Assembly: GCA_024640545.1 (NCBI GenBank)
Contig: JAHEEU010000005.1
Coordinates: 1 to 39,957 of the forward strand
Direction: 5' to 3'
DNA from: Geobacteraceae bacterium
GTDB lineage: Bacteria > Desulfobacterota > Desulfuromonadia > Desulfuromonadales > BM103
DNA length: 39,957 nucleotides
Position numbers and translations under genes: made by a program. This document shows, piece after piece, positions 8,421 to 17,019 of the stretch (position 1 is the first letter of the stretch; every line of letters starts with the position of its first letter). The notes beneath the pieces were generated by a model. The model worked only from the letters and a program-made list of their open reading frames with translations. It had not been told where the DNA came from and did no database searches.

Positions 8421-11400
8421 TTACCAGTTCGGCTCCCCTTTGAGTTTCCGCACCATGATGTAGGTGTCGCGGTTGGCGCCGGTCGGACCCCAGTAATTCC
8501 AGCCGTAGGTGAACTGCCCGTATCCGCCGAGCATCAGGTTCGGCTTGAGCCGGATACGATTCAGGCTGTTATGACCTCCGGCCCGCTTGTTGCCACGCAA
8601 CGGCGACTTGGGGACGCCGACGGTGCGTTCCGGCGAGTGGTAGAGAAAAGAGATGCCGCGCGGTAATCGCGAGCTGACGATCGCCCGGGTCACCACCACG
8701 CCGTGATCGTTGTAGACCTCGACCCAGTCGTTGTCGACAACGCCGATAGCCGCGGCATCCTGATCGTTGATCCAGAACGGGTGGCAGCCGCGGGACAGGG
8801 TCAGCATGCGGTGGTTGTCACTATAAGTGCTGTGGATGCTCCACTTGCCGTGCGGCGTCAGGTAGTTGAGCATGATGCTCTGCTCGTCGGCCTCGGTCAC
8901 CAGGAAGTCCTGCAGCGTACTGTGGTCCGGCTTCGGCTTGTAGGTCGGCAGGTGTTCACCGGCAGCGATATAGCCCTGGTGGTCGAGATAGAAGTGCTGG
9001 CGACCGGTGAGGGTTCGCCAGGGGACCAGCTTCTCGACATTCAGGCAGTAGGCCGAGTAGGCGCGACCGTTATTGGTGAGGCCGCTCCAAATCGGGCTGG
9101 TGAGCAGGCGGCGCGGCTGGGCGTCAAGATCGGCAAAGGTCGTGCGCACGCTACGACTGTGCTCCGCCAGGTCGGTCAGGGGCAGGCCAACCTTCTTCTC
9201 CTCGGCCTGGAAAGCGCGGTAGGCGATTTCGCCGTTGGTTTCCGGGGCAAGATGCAGGATGACATTGGCGGCGTCGGCCGCTTCCGCCAGCGAGGGGTAC
9301 TCGTGACCGCCCCACTTTTCAGTTGGGCCCCTCTCCTTCAGTTCGTCGTAGAAATCATCAACCGCGAAATTGAGGCCGTGGGCGCCGATGCCATTCTTGG
9401 GCACCTCCGGCCCATAGGAGATGAACCGCCTGTAGAGGTTGACATAGTCACGCTCCACGACCACCAGCCCGGGCATGGTCTTGCCGGGGATCGGTTCACA
9501 CTCTCCCTTGCTCCAGTCCTTGATCTCCGGCTGCGCCATCTCGGCCGGGGTGTCGTGCTGCAGGGGCACGGCAACGACCTCGCGGACCGGGTCAGGCAGG
9601 TGGGTTACGGCGAGCTCACTGACTTTTTTGGCCAGAGACTTGAAGATGTTCCAGTCGCTGCGCGACTCCCAGCACGGAGGCACCGCTTCCTGCAGCGGAT
9701 GGATGAAGCTATGCATGTCGGTGCTGTTGAGATCGTCCTTTTCGTACCAGGTGGCCGTCGGCAGGACGATATCCGAGTAGAGGGCCGAGGTATCCATGCG
9801 GAAGTTGATGTCAACCACCAGGTCGAGTTTGCCTTCGGGGGCCTGCTTGTGCCACTTGACCTCCTTGACGAACTCCTCGGCGGTTTCCGGGGCCACGCTG
9901 TTGGTGTGGGTCCCCAGATAGTGTTTGAGGAAATATTCATGCCCCTTGGCACTCGACATCAGGGCGTTGCCGCGCCAGATGATCCACATGCGCGGCCAGT
10001 TCTCCGGTGCATCGGGATCCTCGACGGCAAACTTCATTTTTTTCTCCGCCAGTTGACGAACCGTCCAGGCGACGATCTCCTGGTTGCTGCCGGCACCGGC
10101 CGCTTCAGCCTCATTCACCACCTCGATCGGGCTGCGGTCGAACTGGGGATAGAAGGGCAGCCAGCCGTTGCGGACGGCTCGGACCTGGTGGTCCATGGTG
10201 TGGCCTGCAGTAATCGCGTTGCTTTCCGCCACGGGGTTGATCCTGGTCTCGTCGGAGGTCCGTTCGTAGCGCCACTGGTCGCTGTGCACATAATGGTAGG
10301 ACGGCGCATTCTGGAACCGCGGTGGCTTCGACCAGTCGAGGGCGCCCATGATGGTCGCCCAGGGGGCCACAGGCGCAAGTTTTTCCTGGCCGACATAGTG
10401 GTTCAGTCCGCCGCCGTTCTTGCCGACGCAGCCACACAGCATCAGGGAGACGATCCCGGCCCGGTAGATCAGGTTGGCGTGATACCAGTGGTTGATGCCA
10501 GCACCGATGATAATCGAACACTTGCCCCCGGTCTGCTCAGCGGTGGACGCCCACTCACGGGCAAACTGGATGATGTTGGAGCGGTCGATGCCGGTGTATT
10601 TTTCCTGCCAGGCGGGCGTGTAGGCGCCTTCGGAGTCATAGTCCGCCGGGTAGTCGCCGGACAGACTGCGGTCGACCCCGAACTGGGCCATCAGCAAATC
10701 GTAGACCGTGGTTACAGCGATCCGGCCCTTGGCCGTTTCGAGGTATTTGACCGGCACGCCGCGCTGTACGGTGCCGCCACCGCCGAAATCGTCAAACGCC
10801 ACCAGCAGGACATCGTCGGAGGTTTCCAACAGGGAGAGGACTGGGTCGAGTTCGCTGCCGTCCTGGCCGTCCTGCATCTGCAGGTTCCACTGACCTTTCT
10901 TCTCCTGCCAGCGGAAACCGAGCGTTCCCAGAGGCATGCGCGGCTGAGCGCTGGCGCTGTCCCAGACCAGGTATTTGAAGCCGGCGTTCTCTTCTTTGTG
11001 ATAGCGCTCCAGGCCGCTGGCCGTGGCCATGCGGCCCGCGGTGAAATGACCGTCTTTTTCCTGCAGTTCGATCAAAAAGGGCGTGTCGCTGTAACGTTTC
11101 AGGTAATCGATGAAGTAAGGCGTTTTGGCCTTGTGGTGAAATTCAGAGAGGATGACATGATTGACCGCCATCCAGAAGGCGCCGTCCTGGCCGGCATGGA
11201 GCGGAATCCACCAGTCGGCGTATTTCGAGCTCATGCTGAAATCCGGAGAAAGAACGGTCACCTTGCTGCCGTTGTGGCGGGCCTCGGTCAGGTAGTGCAC
11301 ATCCGGGGTCCGGGTCATGCCCGGGTTCGAGCCCATAACCGCGATGTACTTGCTGTTGTACCAGTCGGCGCTCTCGGCCACGTCGGTCTGCTCCCCCCAT

Positions 11401-12041
11401 ATTTCCGGCGAGGCGTTGGGCAGGTCGCAGTACCAGTCATAGAAGCTCAGGTTGGCTCCCCCGAGAAGCTGCATGAAACGTGAACCGCCGGCGAAGCTGA
11501 GCATCGACATGGCCGGGATCGGCGAGAAACCGACCAGGCGGTCGGCGCCGTACTTCTTGATGGTGTAGATCGTCGAGGCGGCGATGATTTCCTCGACCTC
11601 ATCCCAATTGGAGCGGCGGAAGCCGCCCTTGCCGCGGGCTTTCTGGTAGCTTTTGCGTTTGACCGGGTCTTCGACGATCGCCGCCCAGGCGGTAACCGGG
11701 TCGTCATGTTCGGCGCGTGCCTGGCGCCAGAGGTCGGTAAGCACGCCGCGCAGATAGGGATACTTGATGCGTAGCGGACTGTACAGGTACCAGGAGAAGG
11801 AAATCCCCCGCTGGCAGCCGCGCGGCTCGTAAGGTGGAATACCGGCTTCGAGTTCGGGGTAGTCGGTTGCCTGCAGTTCCCAGCCGACGATACCGTCCTT
11901 GACATGCACATTCCAGGAACAGCTGCCGGTGCAATTGACACCATGGGTGCTGCGCACCACCTTGTCGCACTGGTTGCGGTTGCGATAGAACTCTTCCCAC
12001 TTCCTGGACTTGGGGTCGACGATATCCTTGATCCAGCTCAT
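8421..12041 (-). CDS. narG: Respiratory nitrate reductase alpha subunit (Mo-bisMGD)
   Basis: 1206 aa, slightly shorter than E. coli NarG because the N-terminal tail is trimmed. H33, C37, C41 and C76 (HGVNCTGSC ... RGCQRG) form the His/Cys FS0 cluster site. D206 in [16 protein letters not shown] corresponds to the aspartate that binds Mo. Further landmarks are [44 protein letters not shown] and the C-terminal [15 protein letters not shown]. It reduces nitrate to nitrite in the cytoplasm with electrons from NarI via NarH. There is no cleavable or twin-arginine signal, so the active site faces inward and the NarK proteins are needed. The ATG (12041) overlaps the stop of the cytochrome gene as ATGA and has GGGAG at a good distance. 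The long plus-strand ORF 8703-11483 is only its antisense shadow. Confidence 0.98.
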   Translation of the reverse strand: MSWIKDIVDPKSRKWEEFYRNRNQCDKVVRSTHGVNCTGSCSWNVHVKDGIVGWELQATDYPELEAGIPPYEPRGCQRGISFSWYLYSPLRIKYPYLRGVLTDLWRQARAEHDDPVTAWAAIVEDPVKRKSYQKARGKGGFRRSNWDEVEEIIAASTIYTIKKYGADRLVGFSPIPAMSMLSFAGGSRFMQLLGGANLSFYDWYCDLPNASPEIWGEQTDVAESADWYNSKYIAVMGSNPGMTRTPDVHYLTEARHNGSKVTVLSPDFSMSSKYADWWIPLHAGQDGAFWMAVNHVILSEFHHKAKTPYFIDYLKRYSDTPFLIELQEKDGHFTAGRMATASGLERYHKEENAGFKYLVWDSASAQPRMPLGTLGFRWQEKKGQWNLQMQDGQDGSELDPVLSLLETSDDVLLVAFDDFGGGGTVQRGVPVKYLETAKGRIAVTTVYDLLMAQFGVDRSLSGDYPADYDSEGAYTPAWQEKYTGIDRSNIIQFAREWASTAEQTGGKCSIIIGAGINHWYHANLIYRAGIVSLMLCGCVGKNGGGLNHYVGQEKLAPVAPWATIMGALDWSKPPRFQNAPSYHYVHSDQWRYERTSDETRINPVAESNAITAGHTMDHQVRAVRNGWLPFYPQFDRSPIEVVNEAEAAGAGSNQEIVAWTVRQLAEKKMKFAVEDPDAPENWPRMWIIWRGNALMSSAKGHEYFLKHYLGTHTNSVAPETAEEFVKEVKWHKQAPEGKLDLVVDINFRMDTSALYSDIVLPTATWYEKDDLNSTDMHSFIHPLQEAVPPCWESRSDWNIFKSLAKKVSELAVTHLPDPVREVVAVPLQHDTPAEMAQPEIKDWSKGECEPIPGKTMPGLVVVERDYVNLYRRFISYGPEVPKNGIGAHGLNFAVDDFYDELKERGPTEKWGGHEYPSLAEAADAANVILHLAPETNGEIAYRAFQAEEKKVGLPLTDLAEHSRSVRTTFADLDAQPRRLLTSPIWSGLTNNGRAYSAYCLNVEKLVPWRTLTGRQHFYLDHQGYIAAGEHLPTYKPKPDHSTLQDFLVTEADEQSIMLNYLTPHGKWSIHSTYSDNHRMLTLSRGCHPFWINDQDAAAIGVVDNDWVEVYNDHGVVVTRAIVSSRLPRGISFLYHSPERTVGVPKSPLRGNKRAGGHNSLNRIRLKPNLMLGGYGQFTYGWNYWGPTGANRDTYIMVRKLKGEPNW

Positions 12042-12565
12042 GCGATCTCTCCCTTCCCGTAACGGGTCCTCTCGACCAGTGGCTTCCGCACACCCTGGAG
12101 CCTCCGCCAGCCCAGCAAACCGATCAGCACCAAGAAAAATACGGTTGCCATTGCTGTATGCAGGGCCAGCGCGAGACCGGTATGTGCCGTCTCACCCTGG
12201 GAGACGCTGCTGAAGAAGGCAACCAGGTCAGCCTGTTCAGCCTCGGTCAGTGGGCGTTCCGAGTAGATTGCGTTCATGCTTTCGAAAGATAGATCTTCCA
12301 GGACCCCGACAACTCCCTCTTCGCCGTAATCGGCAAACAGGGCCGTCAGGTCGGGGCCGTAACTGGCTCCGGACGCATAGCCCAACTCATGCCCGGCGAT
12401 CGCGTGACAGGCCAGGCAAGGCGCGCCCCCATTTGAGAAACTGATGGTGCCGACAAAGAGAGCCTCGCCACGCAGCGGGTCTCCCGATTGGGCCAAAGCC
12501 GGCGCTGAGAACAGGAGCAGCCCAGCTGCCAGCAAAGTAAAGCAATGCATCGCTCGTCTAGTCAT
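12038..12565 (-). CDS. Membrane-anchored monohaem c-type cytochrome, first gene of the nar operon
   Basis: 175 aa. Residues 1-25 are a signal peptide ([16 protein letters not shown]). The haem site is CLACH (C50, C53, H54), and M97 in [10 protein letters not shown] is a plausible sixth ligand. The middle resembles class I cytochrome c ([32 protein letters not shown]). A single C-terminal membrane helix (about 133-152) followed by a basic tail anchors it with the haem domain in the periplasm. It overlaps narG by 4 bp. A cytochrome at this position recalls the narC gene ahead of narGHJI in Thermus, but that protein is dihaem and the similarity here is positional. It may feed or drain electrons at the periplasmic side of NarI, or serve a later denitrification step; this is inference. 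The ATG at 12565 has GAGGGAG upstream. Confidence 0.85.
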   Translation of the reverse strand: MTRRAMHCFTLLAAGLLLFSAPALAQSGDPLRGEALFVGTISFSNGGAPCLACHAIAGHELGYASGASYGPDLTALFADYGEEGVVGVLEDLSFESMNAIYSERPLTEAEQADLVAFFSSVSQGETAHTGLALALHTAMATVFFLVLIGLLGWRRLQGVRKPLVERTRYGKGEIA

Positions 12566-12725
12566 CGGTCTCCCTCTTCCAGCCGAAAAGCGCCAGGATA
12601 TTCAGTTGTTGTGTTCAAGACTCGAAAAGATCTGGGTTGCAGCTATGTAAAAGCAACTTGTTGGTTTGAAGGTGAGGAACTGTTGCGGGAAGGACGCTGT
12701 TCGGGCGGGCAACAATTCCAGATGG

Positions 12726-12738
12726 CCTACCTATAATA
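12726..12738 (-). promoter_or_regulatory. Candidate nar operon -10 region and start site
   Basis: On the minus strand, TATTAT (12738-12733) is a -10 candidate, giving a start near 12726. A frame three bases further on (TATAGG) would put the start at 12723. Both lie about 39-42 bp from the centre of the FNR-type box, the spacing expected of a class II activated promoter that lacks a good -35. The 5' leader would be about 160 nt. Confidence 0.5.
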
Positions 12739-12757
12739 CAATGTTTTATCGATATAA

Positions 12758-12771
12758 TTGACCTGCATCAA
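12758..12771. promoter_or_regulatory. FNR/DNR/NNR-type binding site between nar and mob operons
   Basis: TTGACCTGCATCAA matches the consensus TTGAT-N4-ATCAA at 9 of 10 positions. It is the only such site I found in the window. Its centre (12764.5) is about 39-42 bp from the predicted nar start on one side and 61.5 bp from the predicted mob start on the other. These are the class II and class I spacings known for FNR/CRP-family activators. Control by low oxygen and/or nitric oxide is therefore likely. No regulator gene of this family is in the window. Confidence 0.7.
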
Positions 12772-12790
12772 AAAAGCGCAAAACAACCGG

Positions 12791-12826
12791 TTTCATTTTT
12801 CAAACGAGCTGATTATACTGATTTCG
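12791..12826 (+). promoter_or_regulatory. Candidate promoter of the mob-mod-moe operon
   Basis: TATACT (12814-12819) lies 17 bp after a weak -35 (TTTCAT, 12791-12796). The predicted start is 12826, three bases before the mobA ATG, so the message would be almost leaderless. This agrees with the missing ribosome-binding site in front of mobA. A perfect TATAAT at 12732-12737 is an alternative upstream -10, but its -35 is poor. Confidence 0.4.
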
Positions 12827-12828
12827 CT

Positions 12829-13428
12829 ATGCATATTTCGCACAACGCACTCATGGACGACATCACCGGGGTCCTTCTGGCGGGCGGCAAAAGCCGCCGC
12901 ATGGGATACGACAAGGCACGCATAATGGTCGGCGGGCAAACCTTGTTTTGCCGATCACTCGACCTGCTGCGCCGGCATTTCCAGGCGGTTTTCATCGCCG
13001 GCGACCGTCCGGACCTGGCGCCCCCCGACCTGCCGGTGATTGCCGACATTTATCCTGGCAGCGCCCTGGGCGGTCTCTATACCGGCTTGCGCTCTGCGAA
13101 AACCGAGTGGATCTTCGTCGCACCCTGCGACATGCCCCACCCCGACGCGCGGATTCTCGAACTGCTGGTCAGCCGGCGCAACGGTTACGATGCCGTCGTC
13201 CCGCGTACCCCGGAAGGCTACGAACCGGTGTTCGCCCTCTATCACAAACGCTGCCTGCCACAGATGGAGGCGATGCTGCAGCAGGGGCAATACCGCATCT
13301 ACGACTTCTACCAGCGCATCAATATCCATTTTCTCGACTGGCATGAATTGCCAGGCGATTGGCAGCGCAGCCTGTTGAATATCAACACCCCGGATCAGCT
13401 GGCCCGACTCAGGGAGGAACTCTCATGA
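12829..13428 (+). CDS. mobA: Molybdenum cofactor guanylyltransferase MobA
   Basis: 199 aa, a normal length for MobA. The nucleotide-binding signature VLLAGGKSRRMGYDKA lies near the N-terminus; PGSALGGLYTGL and VAPCDMPH (with the metal-binding Asp) follow. The enzyme links GMP to Mo-molybdopterin, giving the bis-MGD form used by NarG. No Shine-Dalgarno sequence precedes the first ATG or the next one (MDDITGVLL, residue 9). The first is kept because the predicted promoter implies near-leaderless initiation, but the shorter start is possible. The gene ends in an ATGA overlap with mobB. Confidence 0.93.
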   Translation: MHISHNALMDDITGVLLAGGKSRRMGYDKARIMVGGQTLFCRSLDLLRRHFQAVFIAGDRPDLAPPDLPVIADIYPGSALGGLYTGLRSAKTEWIFVAPCDMPHPDARILELLVSRRNGYDAVVPRTPEGYEPVFALYHKRCLPQMEAMLQQGQYRIYDFYQRINIHFLDWHELPGDWQRSLLNINTPDQLARLREELS

Positions 13429-13934
13429 CCCCGCCTGTCGTTTCGATCGTCGCCAAGAGCGGCACCGGGAAAACCACCCTGCTGGAGAAGTTGATTGTGG
13501 AATTGAAACGACGTGGCTACCGGGTCGGGGCCGTCAAGCACGACGCCCACAGTTTCGACATCGACCGCGAGGGGAAGGATTCCTGGCGGCTGACCCGGGC
13601 CGGTGCGGACACCATGCTGATCACCTCTCCGGAAAAGCTCGCCATGGTCAAGCAGTATCATGCAGAACAAGAGCCGACCCTGGCGGAAACCGTTGCCGCC
13701 CATTGCGGTGATCTCGATATCGTCCTAACCGAAGGATTCAAGAAGAGCGCAATGCCGAAGATCGAGGTCCACCGCCGCGAGCGCAGCTCAAAGCTGCTGT
13801 GCCGAGACGAAGAGCAGGATCCGACCCTGATAGCGGTTGCTTCGGATAGCGCCCTGAATCTCGATGTGCCGCTGTACGACATCAACGATGCCGAGGGTCT
13901 TTGCGACTTCATCGTGGAGAAATTCCTGTCATGA
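13425..13934 (+). CDS. mobB: Molybdopterin-guanine dinucleotide biosynthesis protein MobB
   Basis: 169 aa from the ATG at 13425 (MTPPVVSIVAKSG), with GGGAGG upstream and a 4-bp overlap with mobA. The ORF-track start 22 codons upstream lies inside mobA. The P-loop AKSGTGKTTLLEKL (residues 10-23) and the following VGAVKHDAHSFDID and DIVLTEGFKKS segments are MobB hallmarks. It is a GTP-binding partner of MobA that increases MGD formation but is not strictly essential in E. coli. It is followed by another ATGA overlap with the modE-like gene. Confidence 0.94.
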   Translation: MTPPVVSIVAKSGTGKTTLLEKLIVELKRRGYRVGAVKHDAHSFDIDREGKDSWRLTRAGADTMLITSPEKLAMVKQYHAEQEPTLAETVAAHCGDLDIVLTEGFKKSAMPKIEVHRRERSSKLLCRDEEQDPTLIAVASDSALNLDVPLYDINDAEGLCDFIVEKFLS

Positions 13935-14293
13935 GCCAGCTCCGCATACGCAGCAAAGTCTGGTTGGAAGTCGATGGCCAGCCCTTTCTTGGCGATGGGC
14001 GCTATCGCCTGCTTTCAGCAATCCAGCGCAACGGCTCGATCAATGCCGCGGCCCGCGACCTGGGAATGTCGTATCGCAAGGTATGGGCCCAGTTGCAGGC
14101 AATGGAGGAAACGACTCCTTTCCCTCTTATGGAGCGCAGGACCGGCGGAAAAGATGGCGGGGCAACTCACTTGACAGCCGAGACGCTTACATTGATGAAA
14201 CGGTTCGGGGAGGTGCGCACCAGAGTCAACGCGGCAGCAGACCATTGCTTTCACGAATGCTTTGCAGGGGACCATGACGATGTTGCTACGTAG
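13931..14293 (+). CDS. modE: ModE-type winged-helix protein without molybdate-binding domains
   Basis: 120 aa from the ATG at 13931 (MSQLRIRSKVWLEVDG). This is the winged-helix DNA-binding domain of ModE: RYRLLSAIQRNGSINAAARDLGMSYRKVWAQL is split here as GRYRLLSAIQRNGSINAAA and DLGMSYRKVWAQLQAMEE. E. coli ModE is about 262 aa and carries two molbindin (TOBE) domains for molybdate; here the protein ends after the DNA-binding part. Stand-alone ModE_N regulators are known. How this one senses molybdate is unclear; ModC, with its own TOBE domain, is encoded in the same operon. The start overlaps mobB by 4 bp and the 3' end overlaps modA by 14 bp, with no sign of a frameshifted lost domain. Confidence 0.87.
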   Translation: MSQLRIRSKVWLEVDGQPFLGDGRYRLLSAIQRNGSINAAARDLGMSYRKVWAQLQAMEETTPFPLMERRTGGKDGGATHLTAETLTLMKRFGEVRTRVNAAADHCFHECFAGDHDDVAT

Positions 14294-15107
14294 CCTTGCA
14301 TGTCTTGGTTTGCTGCTGGCAGTCACCGCGCCGGCCCTGGCCGGGCCAACCCGCCCCGTCGTGGTCTTTGCCGGCTCCGCAGCACAACCGCCGCTTGAAG
14401 TCGCTGCGGCAGCCTTCCAGGCAAAAACCGGCACCCCGGTGATCCTCCACCTGGGGGGCTCCGGCGCCATGCTCAACCAGATTCGATTGACCGGCCTCGG
14501 GGATCTCTATATCCCAGGATCACCGGACTACATGGAGAAAGCCAGGGTGTTGGACCTGATCGAAGACGCTGAGTTCACGATCGCTTACCTGATCCCTGCG
14601 ATCCTCGTCGCCAAGGGGAATCCTCTCGGGATCAGCGGCTTGCAAGACCTGGAGCGGCCGGGGCTGCGCATCGGCATTGCTGACCCTAACGGGGTCTGCG
14701 TCGGCCTCTACGCGGTGGAAATTCTCGAGGCCAATCACCTGACACACAAAGTCCGGCCCAACCTGCGCGGCATGGTGGAAAGCTGCGCCAAGGCGGCGTC
14801 CATGATCCCTCTCAACCAAGTGGATGTCGTGTTGGGCTGGCGTGAATTCGCCGCGTGGCAACCCGACGCCATGGAGACCATCCCGATCGACGCAGGGGCC
14901 GTCCCTCGACTGGCTTACATCCCTGCTGCGGTGCTGCGTCATGCGCAGAACCGCCCCGGAGCCATGGCTTTCGCTGCCTATCTGAAATCCGCCGAGGGCC
15001 AGGCTTTTTTTCACAAGTGGGGCTACCTGACCGACGAGAAAGTCGCCCGTGAGCTGGCTCCTCGGGCACGTATCGGCGGCACCTATACACTGCCGGAGGA
15101 TTGGTGA
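14280..15107 (+). CDS. modA: Molybdate/tungstate ABC transporter substrate-binding protein
   Basis: 275 aa from the ATG at 14280 (MLLRSLACLGLLLAV), nine bases after AGGGG. The ATG at 14274 and the TTG at 14262 are less well spaced. A signal peptide (residues 1-22, ending PALAG) sends it to the periplasm. VVVFAGSAAQPPLEVAAAAF near the start and LHLGGSGAMLNQI give the oxyanion-binding serines typical of ModA-like proteins. GVCVGLYAVEIL and DVVLGWREFAAWQP match the second lobe. It binds molybdate or tungstate and delivers it to ModB. Anion preference cannot be read from the sequence. Confidence 0.9.
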   Translation: MLLRSLACLGLLLAVTAPALAGPTRPVVVFAGSAAQPPLEVAAAAFQAKTGTPVILHLGGSGAMLNQIRLTGLGDLYIPGSPDYMEKARVLDLIEDAEFTIAYLIPAILVAKGNPLGISGLQDLERPGLRIGIADPNGVCVGLYAVEILEANHLTHKVRPNLRGMVESCAKAASMIPLNQVDVVLGWREFAAWQPDAMETIPIDAGAVPRLAYIPAAVLRHAQNRPGAMAFAAYLKSAEGQAFFHKWGYLTDEKVARELAPRARIGGTYTLPEDW

Positions 15108-15892
15108 TGCTGCGCCGCGACACCGTCTTTAGATTCACCATGCTCCTGCCGCTGGTCATCCTCACCGGCTACTTTCTGCTGCTGGTCGGCAGCCAGTCGG
15201 CGTTCTTCAGTCTCTCCGGGTTCTTCGAGCAGTTATCCCAGGCGGATATCCGCTCGGCGATCGCCCTGAGCCTGCTGGCCGCAACGGCCAGCAGTGCCGT
15301 TGCCGTTGCGTTGGCGATCCCCTCCGCTTACGCGCTGGCCCGCCTCGACTTCCCCGGAAAACGTCTGGTCGACACGTTCATCGATCTGCCGATGGTACTC
15401 ACGCCGATCGCTCTCGGCACCCTGATCCTGATGGCCTGGAATACCGCCTTCGGCAGGATTCTGGACAGCTTCGGGTTGACCTTCCCTTTCACCATGGCCG
15501 GCGTCATCCTGGCCCAGTTTACCGTGGTGGTGGCCATCAGCGTACGCATGCTCAAGGCCACCTTCGAGCAGGTCAGCCCCCGCCAGGAGCAGGTCGCCCG
15601 GTTGCTGGGATGTTCGGCCTTCGGCAGCTTTCTTCATGTCACCCTGCCGCTGGCCAGGCGCGGCATCCTGGCAGCAATCATACTGACCTGGGCCCGGGCT
15701 GTCGGTGAATTCGGCGCCACCGTCATGGTGGCCGGTACCGCCAGGGGTCAGACCGCAACCCTGCCAAGCAGCATCTACCTGGCCATGTCGATGGCAGACC
15801 TGCCGCGCGCCGTGACCCTTGTGGTGATCCTGATCGGCATCTCGCTCCTGGTCCTCTTCGGAGTTCGCCTGGTGATGGAGGAACGAAGATGA
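15107..15892 (+). CDS. modB: Molybdate ABC transporter permease
   Basis: 261 aa from the ATG at 15107 (MLRRDTVFRFTM), seven bases after GGAGG. Its A is shared with the modA stop, giving a 1-bp overlap. Five to six membrane helices are visible. The cytoplasmic EAA-type loop is EQVARLLGCSAFGSFLHVTLP, whose core is quoted as QVARLLGCSAFGSFLHVTLP; it docks on ModC. WARAVGEFGATVMVAGT is a strong ModB-family segment. It forms the membrane channel for oxyanion import. Confidence 0.92.
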   Translation: MLRRDTVFRFTMLLPLVILTGYFLLLVGSQSAFFSLSGFFEQLSQADIRSAIALSLLAATASSAVAVALAIPSAYALARLDFPGKRLVDTFIDLPMVLTPIALGTLILMAWNTAFGRILDSFGLTFPFTMAGVILAQFTVVVAISVRMLKATFEQVSPRQEQVARLLGCSAFGSFLHVTLPLARRGILAAIILTWARAVGEFGATVMVAGTARGQTATLPSSIYLAMSMADLPRAVTLVVILIGISLLVLFGVRLVMEERR

Positions 15893-17019
15893 TCCGGGTC
15901 GAGCAGCTCACGGCTCGTCGGGGGCAGTTTACCCTGGGCCCCATCGACATCGATCTCGAGGGGGATTCCTACCTGACTCTGCTTGGGCCTTCCGGTGCCG
16001 GCAAGACCCTGTTCCTGGAAACCTGCATGGGACTGGCGTCCCCGGCAAGCGGACGCGTCTGGCTCGACGGCAAGGATGTCACGCGAACCGTTCCGGAACA
16101 GCGCCATATCTCCTACCTGCCACAGGACCTGGCGCTTTTCCCGCACCTCGGCGCCCGCGACAACATCCTTTTCGGTGCCAGGCGGCGTCAGCTGAAAAGG
16201 GAACAGGTTGATGCTCGGCTCGACAGCCTGGTTGAACTGCTCGATCTGCACAGTATTCTGGGCCGTGATGACGTGTCCACCCTCTCGGGGGGTGAAAAAC
16301 AGCGTGTTGCCCTGGCCCGCGCCCTGCTGCCCAATCCCCGTCTGCTCTTTCTCGACGAACCATTTTCAGCACTGGACGCAACCGTCAAACGACAGCTTCA
16401 GGTTAAATTACGCGAAATCAACCGGCAGTTAGGGGTCACCATTCTCCACGTGACTCACGACCAGGAAGAAGCATTCATGCTGGGAGAGCAGATTGCCGTG
16501 ATGATTCACGGCCGCCTGCAGCAGGTCGGCTCCCGTGATGACATCTACTATCGGCCGGCCACGATCGACGTGGCCCGGTTCCTGCGGAACCAGAATATTT
16601 TCGACCTGACGGTCGAAGATATCCTGCCGGATGGATCCTTGCGGCTCGGCAATGGTATCAGCCTGATTGCGCCAGGATATGACGGCGCCGAAAGAGGTGT
16701 CCGGCTCGCCACAGGCATCCGCTCTGAGGAAGTAATGGTCATCCGGCCGGACCGGCCGATCGGCCCGGAGCTGCAGGACAACCTGTTCCTCGCCACCGTC
16801 GACGATATCCTCGTCTTCGGCGGCACCCATACACTGTCTGTCCGGCTCCAGGACAGCGGCGTCACCGTCGATGTCGAACTGCCAAACTGCGCCATGCGCG
16901 ACCTGGGCTATGCCGTCGGCGATACCCTGCAAGTCTGCCTGCGCAAACGCAGTCTTTGGACGATCCCGCTCAATGGCACAGCGGTTGCGAAGGAGGCTCC
17001 GGATGATCAGTTACGATGA
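15889..17019 (+). CDS. modC: Molybdate ABC transporter ATP-binding protein with TOBE domain
   Basis: 376 aa, ATGA overlap with modB. Walker A GPSGAGKT (33-40), Q-loop YLPQDLALFP, signature LSGGEKQR (132-139), Walker B LLFLDEPFSALD (152-163) and the switch histidine in THDQEEAF are all intact. After about residue 235 there is a C-terminal regulatory region with a TOBE/molbindin-like fold (about 295-360, GPELQDNLFLATVDDILVFG through VGDTLQVCLRK). It energises molybdate uptake at the inner face of the membrane. The TOBE part could bind molybdate and give feedback inhibition, the only molybdate-sensing domain seen in the operon. Confidence 0.95.
   Translation: MIRVEQLTARRGQFTLGPIDIDLEGDSYLTLLGPSGAGKTLFLETCMGLASPASGRVWLDGKDVTRTVPEQRHISYLPQDLALFPHLGARDNILFGARRRQLKREQVDARLDSLVELLDLHSILGRDDVSTLSGGEKQRVALARALLPNPRLLFLDEPFSALDATVKRQLQVKLREINRQLGVTILHVTHDQEEAFMLGEQIAVMIHGRLQQVGSRDDIYYRPATIDVARFLRNQNIFDLTVEDILPDGSLRLGNGISLIAPGYDGAERGVRLATGIRSEEVMVIRPDRPIGPELQDNLFLATVDDILVFGGTHTLSVRLQDSGVTVDVELPNCAMRDLGYAVGDTLQVCLRKRSLWTIPLNGTAVAKEAPDDQLR

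Noticed and set aside
8703-11483. 926-aa plus-strand ORF
   Set aside because: It is the exact antisense of narG, whose family assignment is certain; high-GC codon use leaves the opposite frame open.
12747-12757. Possible ModE half-site (ATCGATATAA) near the FNR box
   Set aside because: Only one half resembles the ModE consensus; the same decamer also occurs before resB, so it is probably chance.
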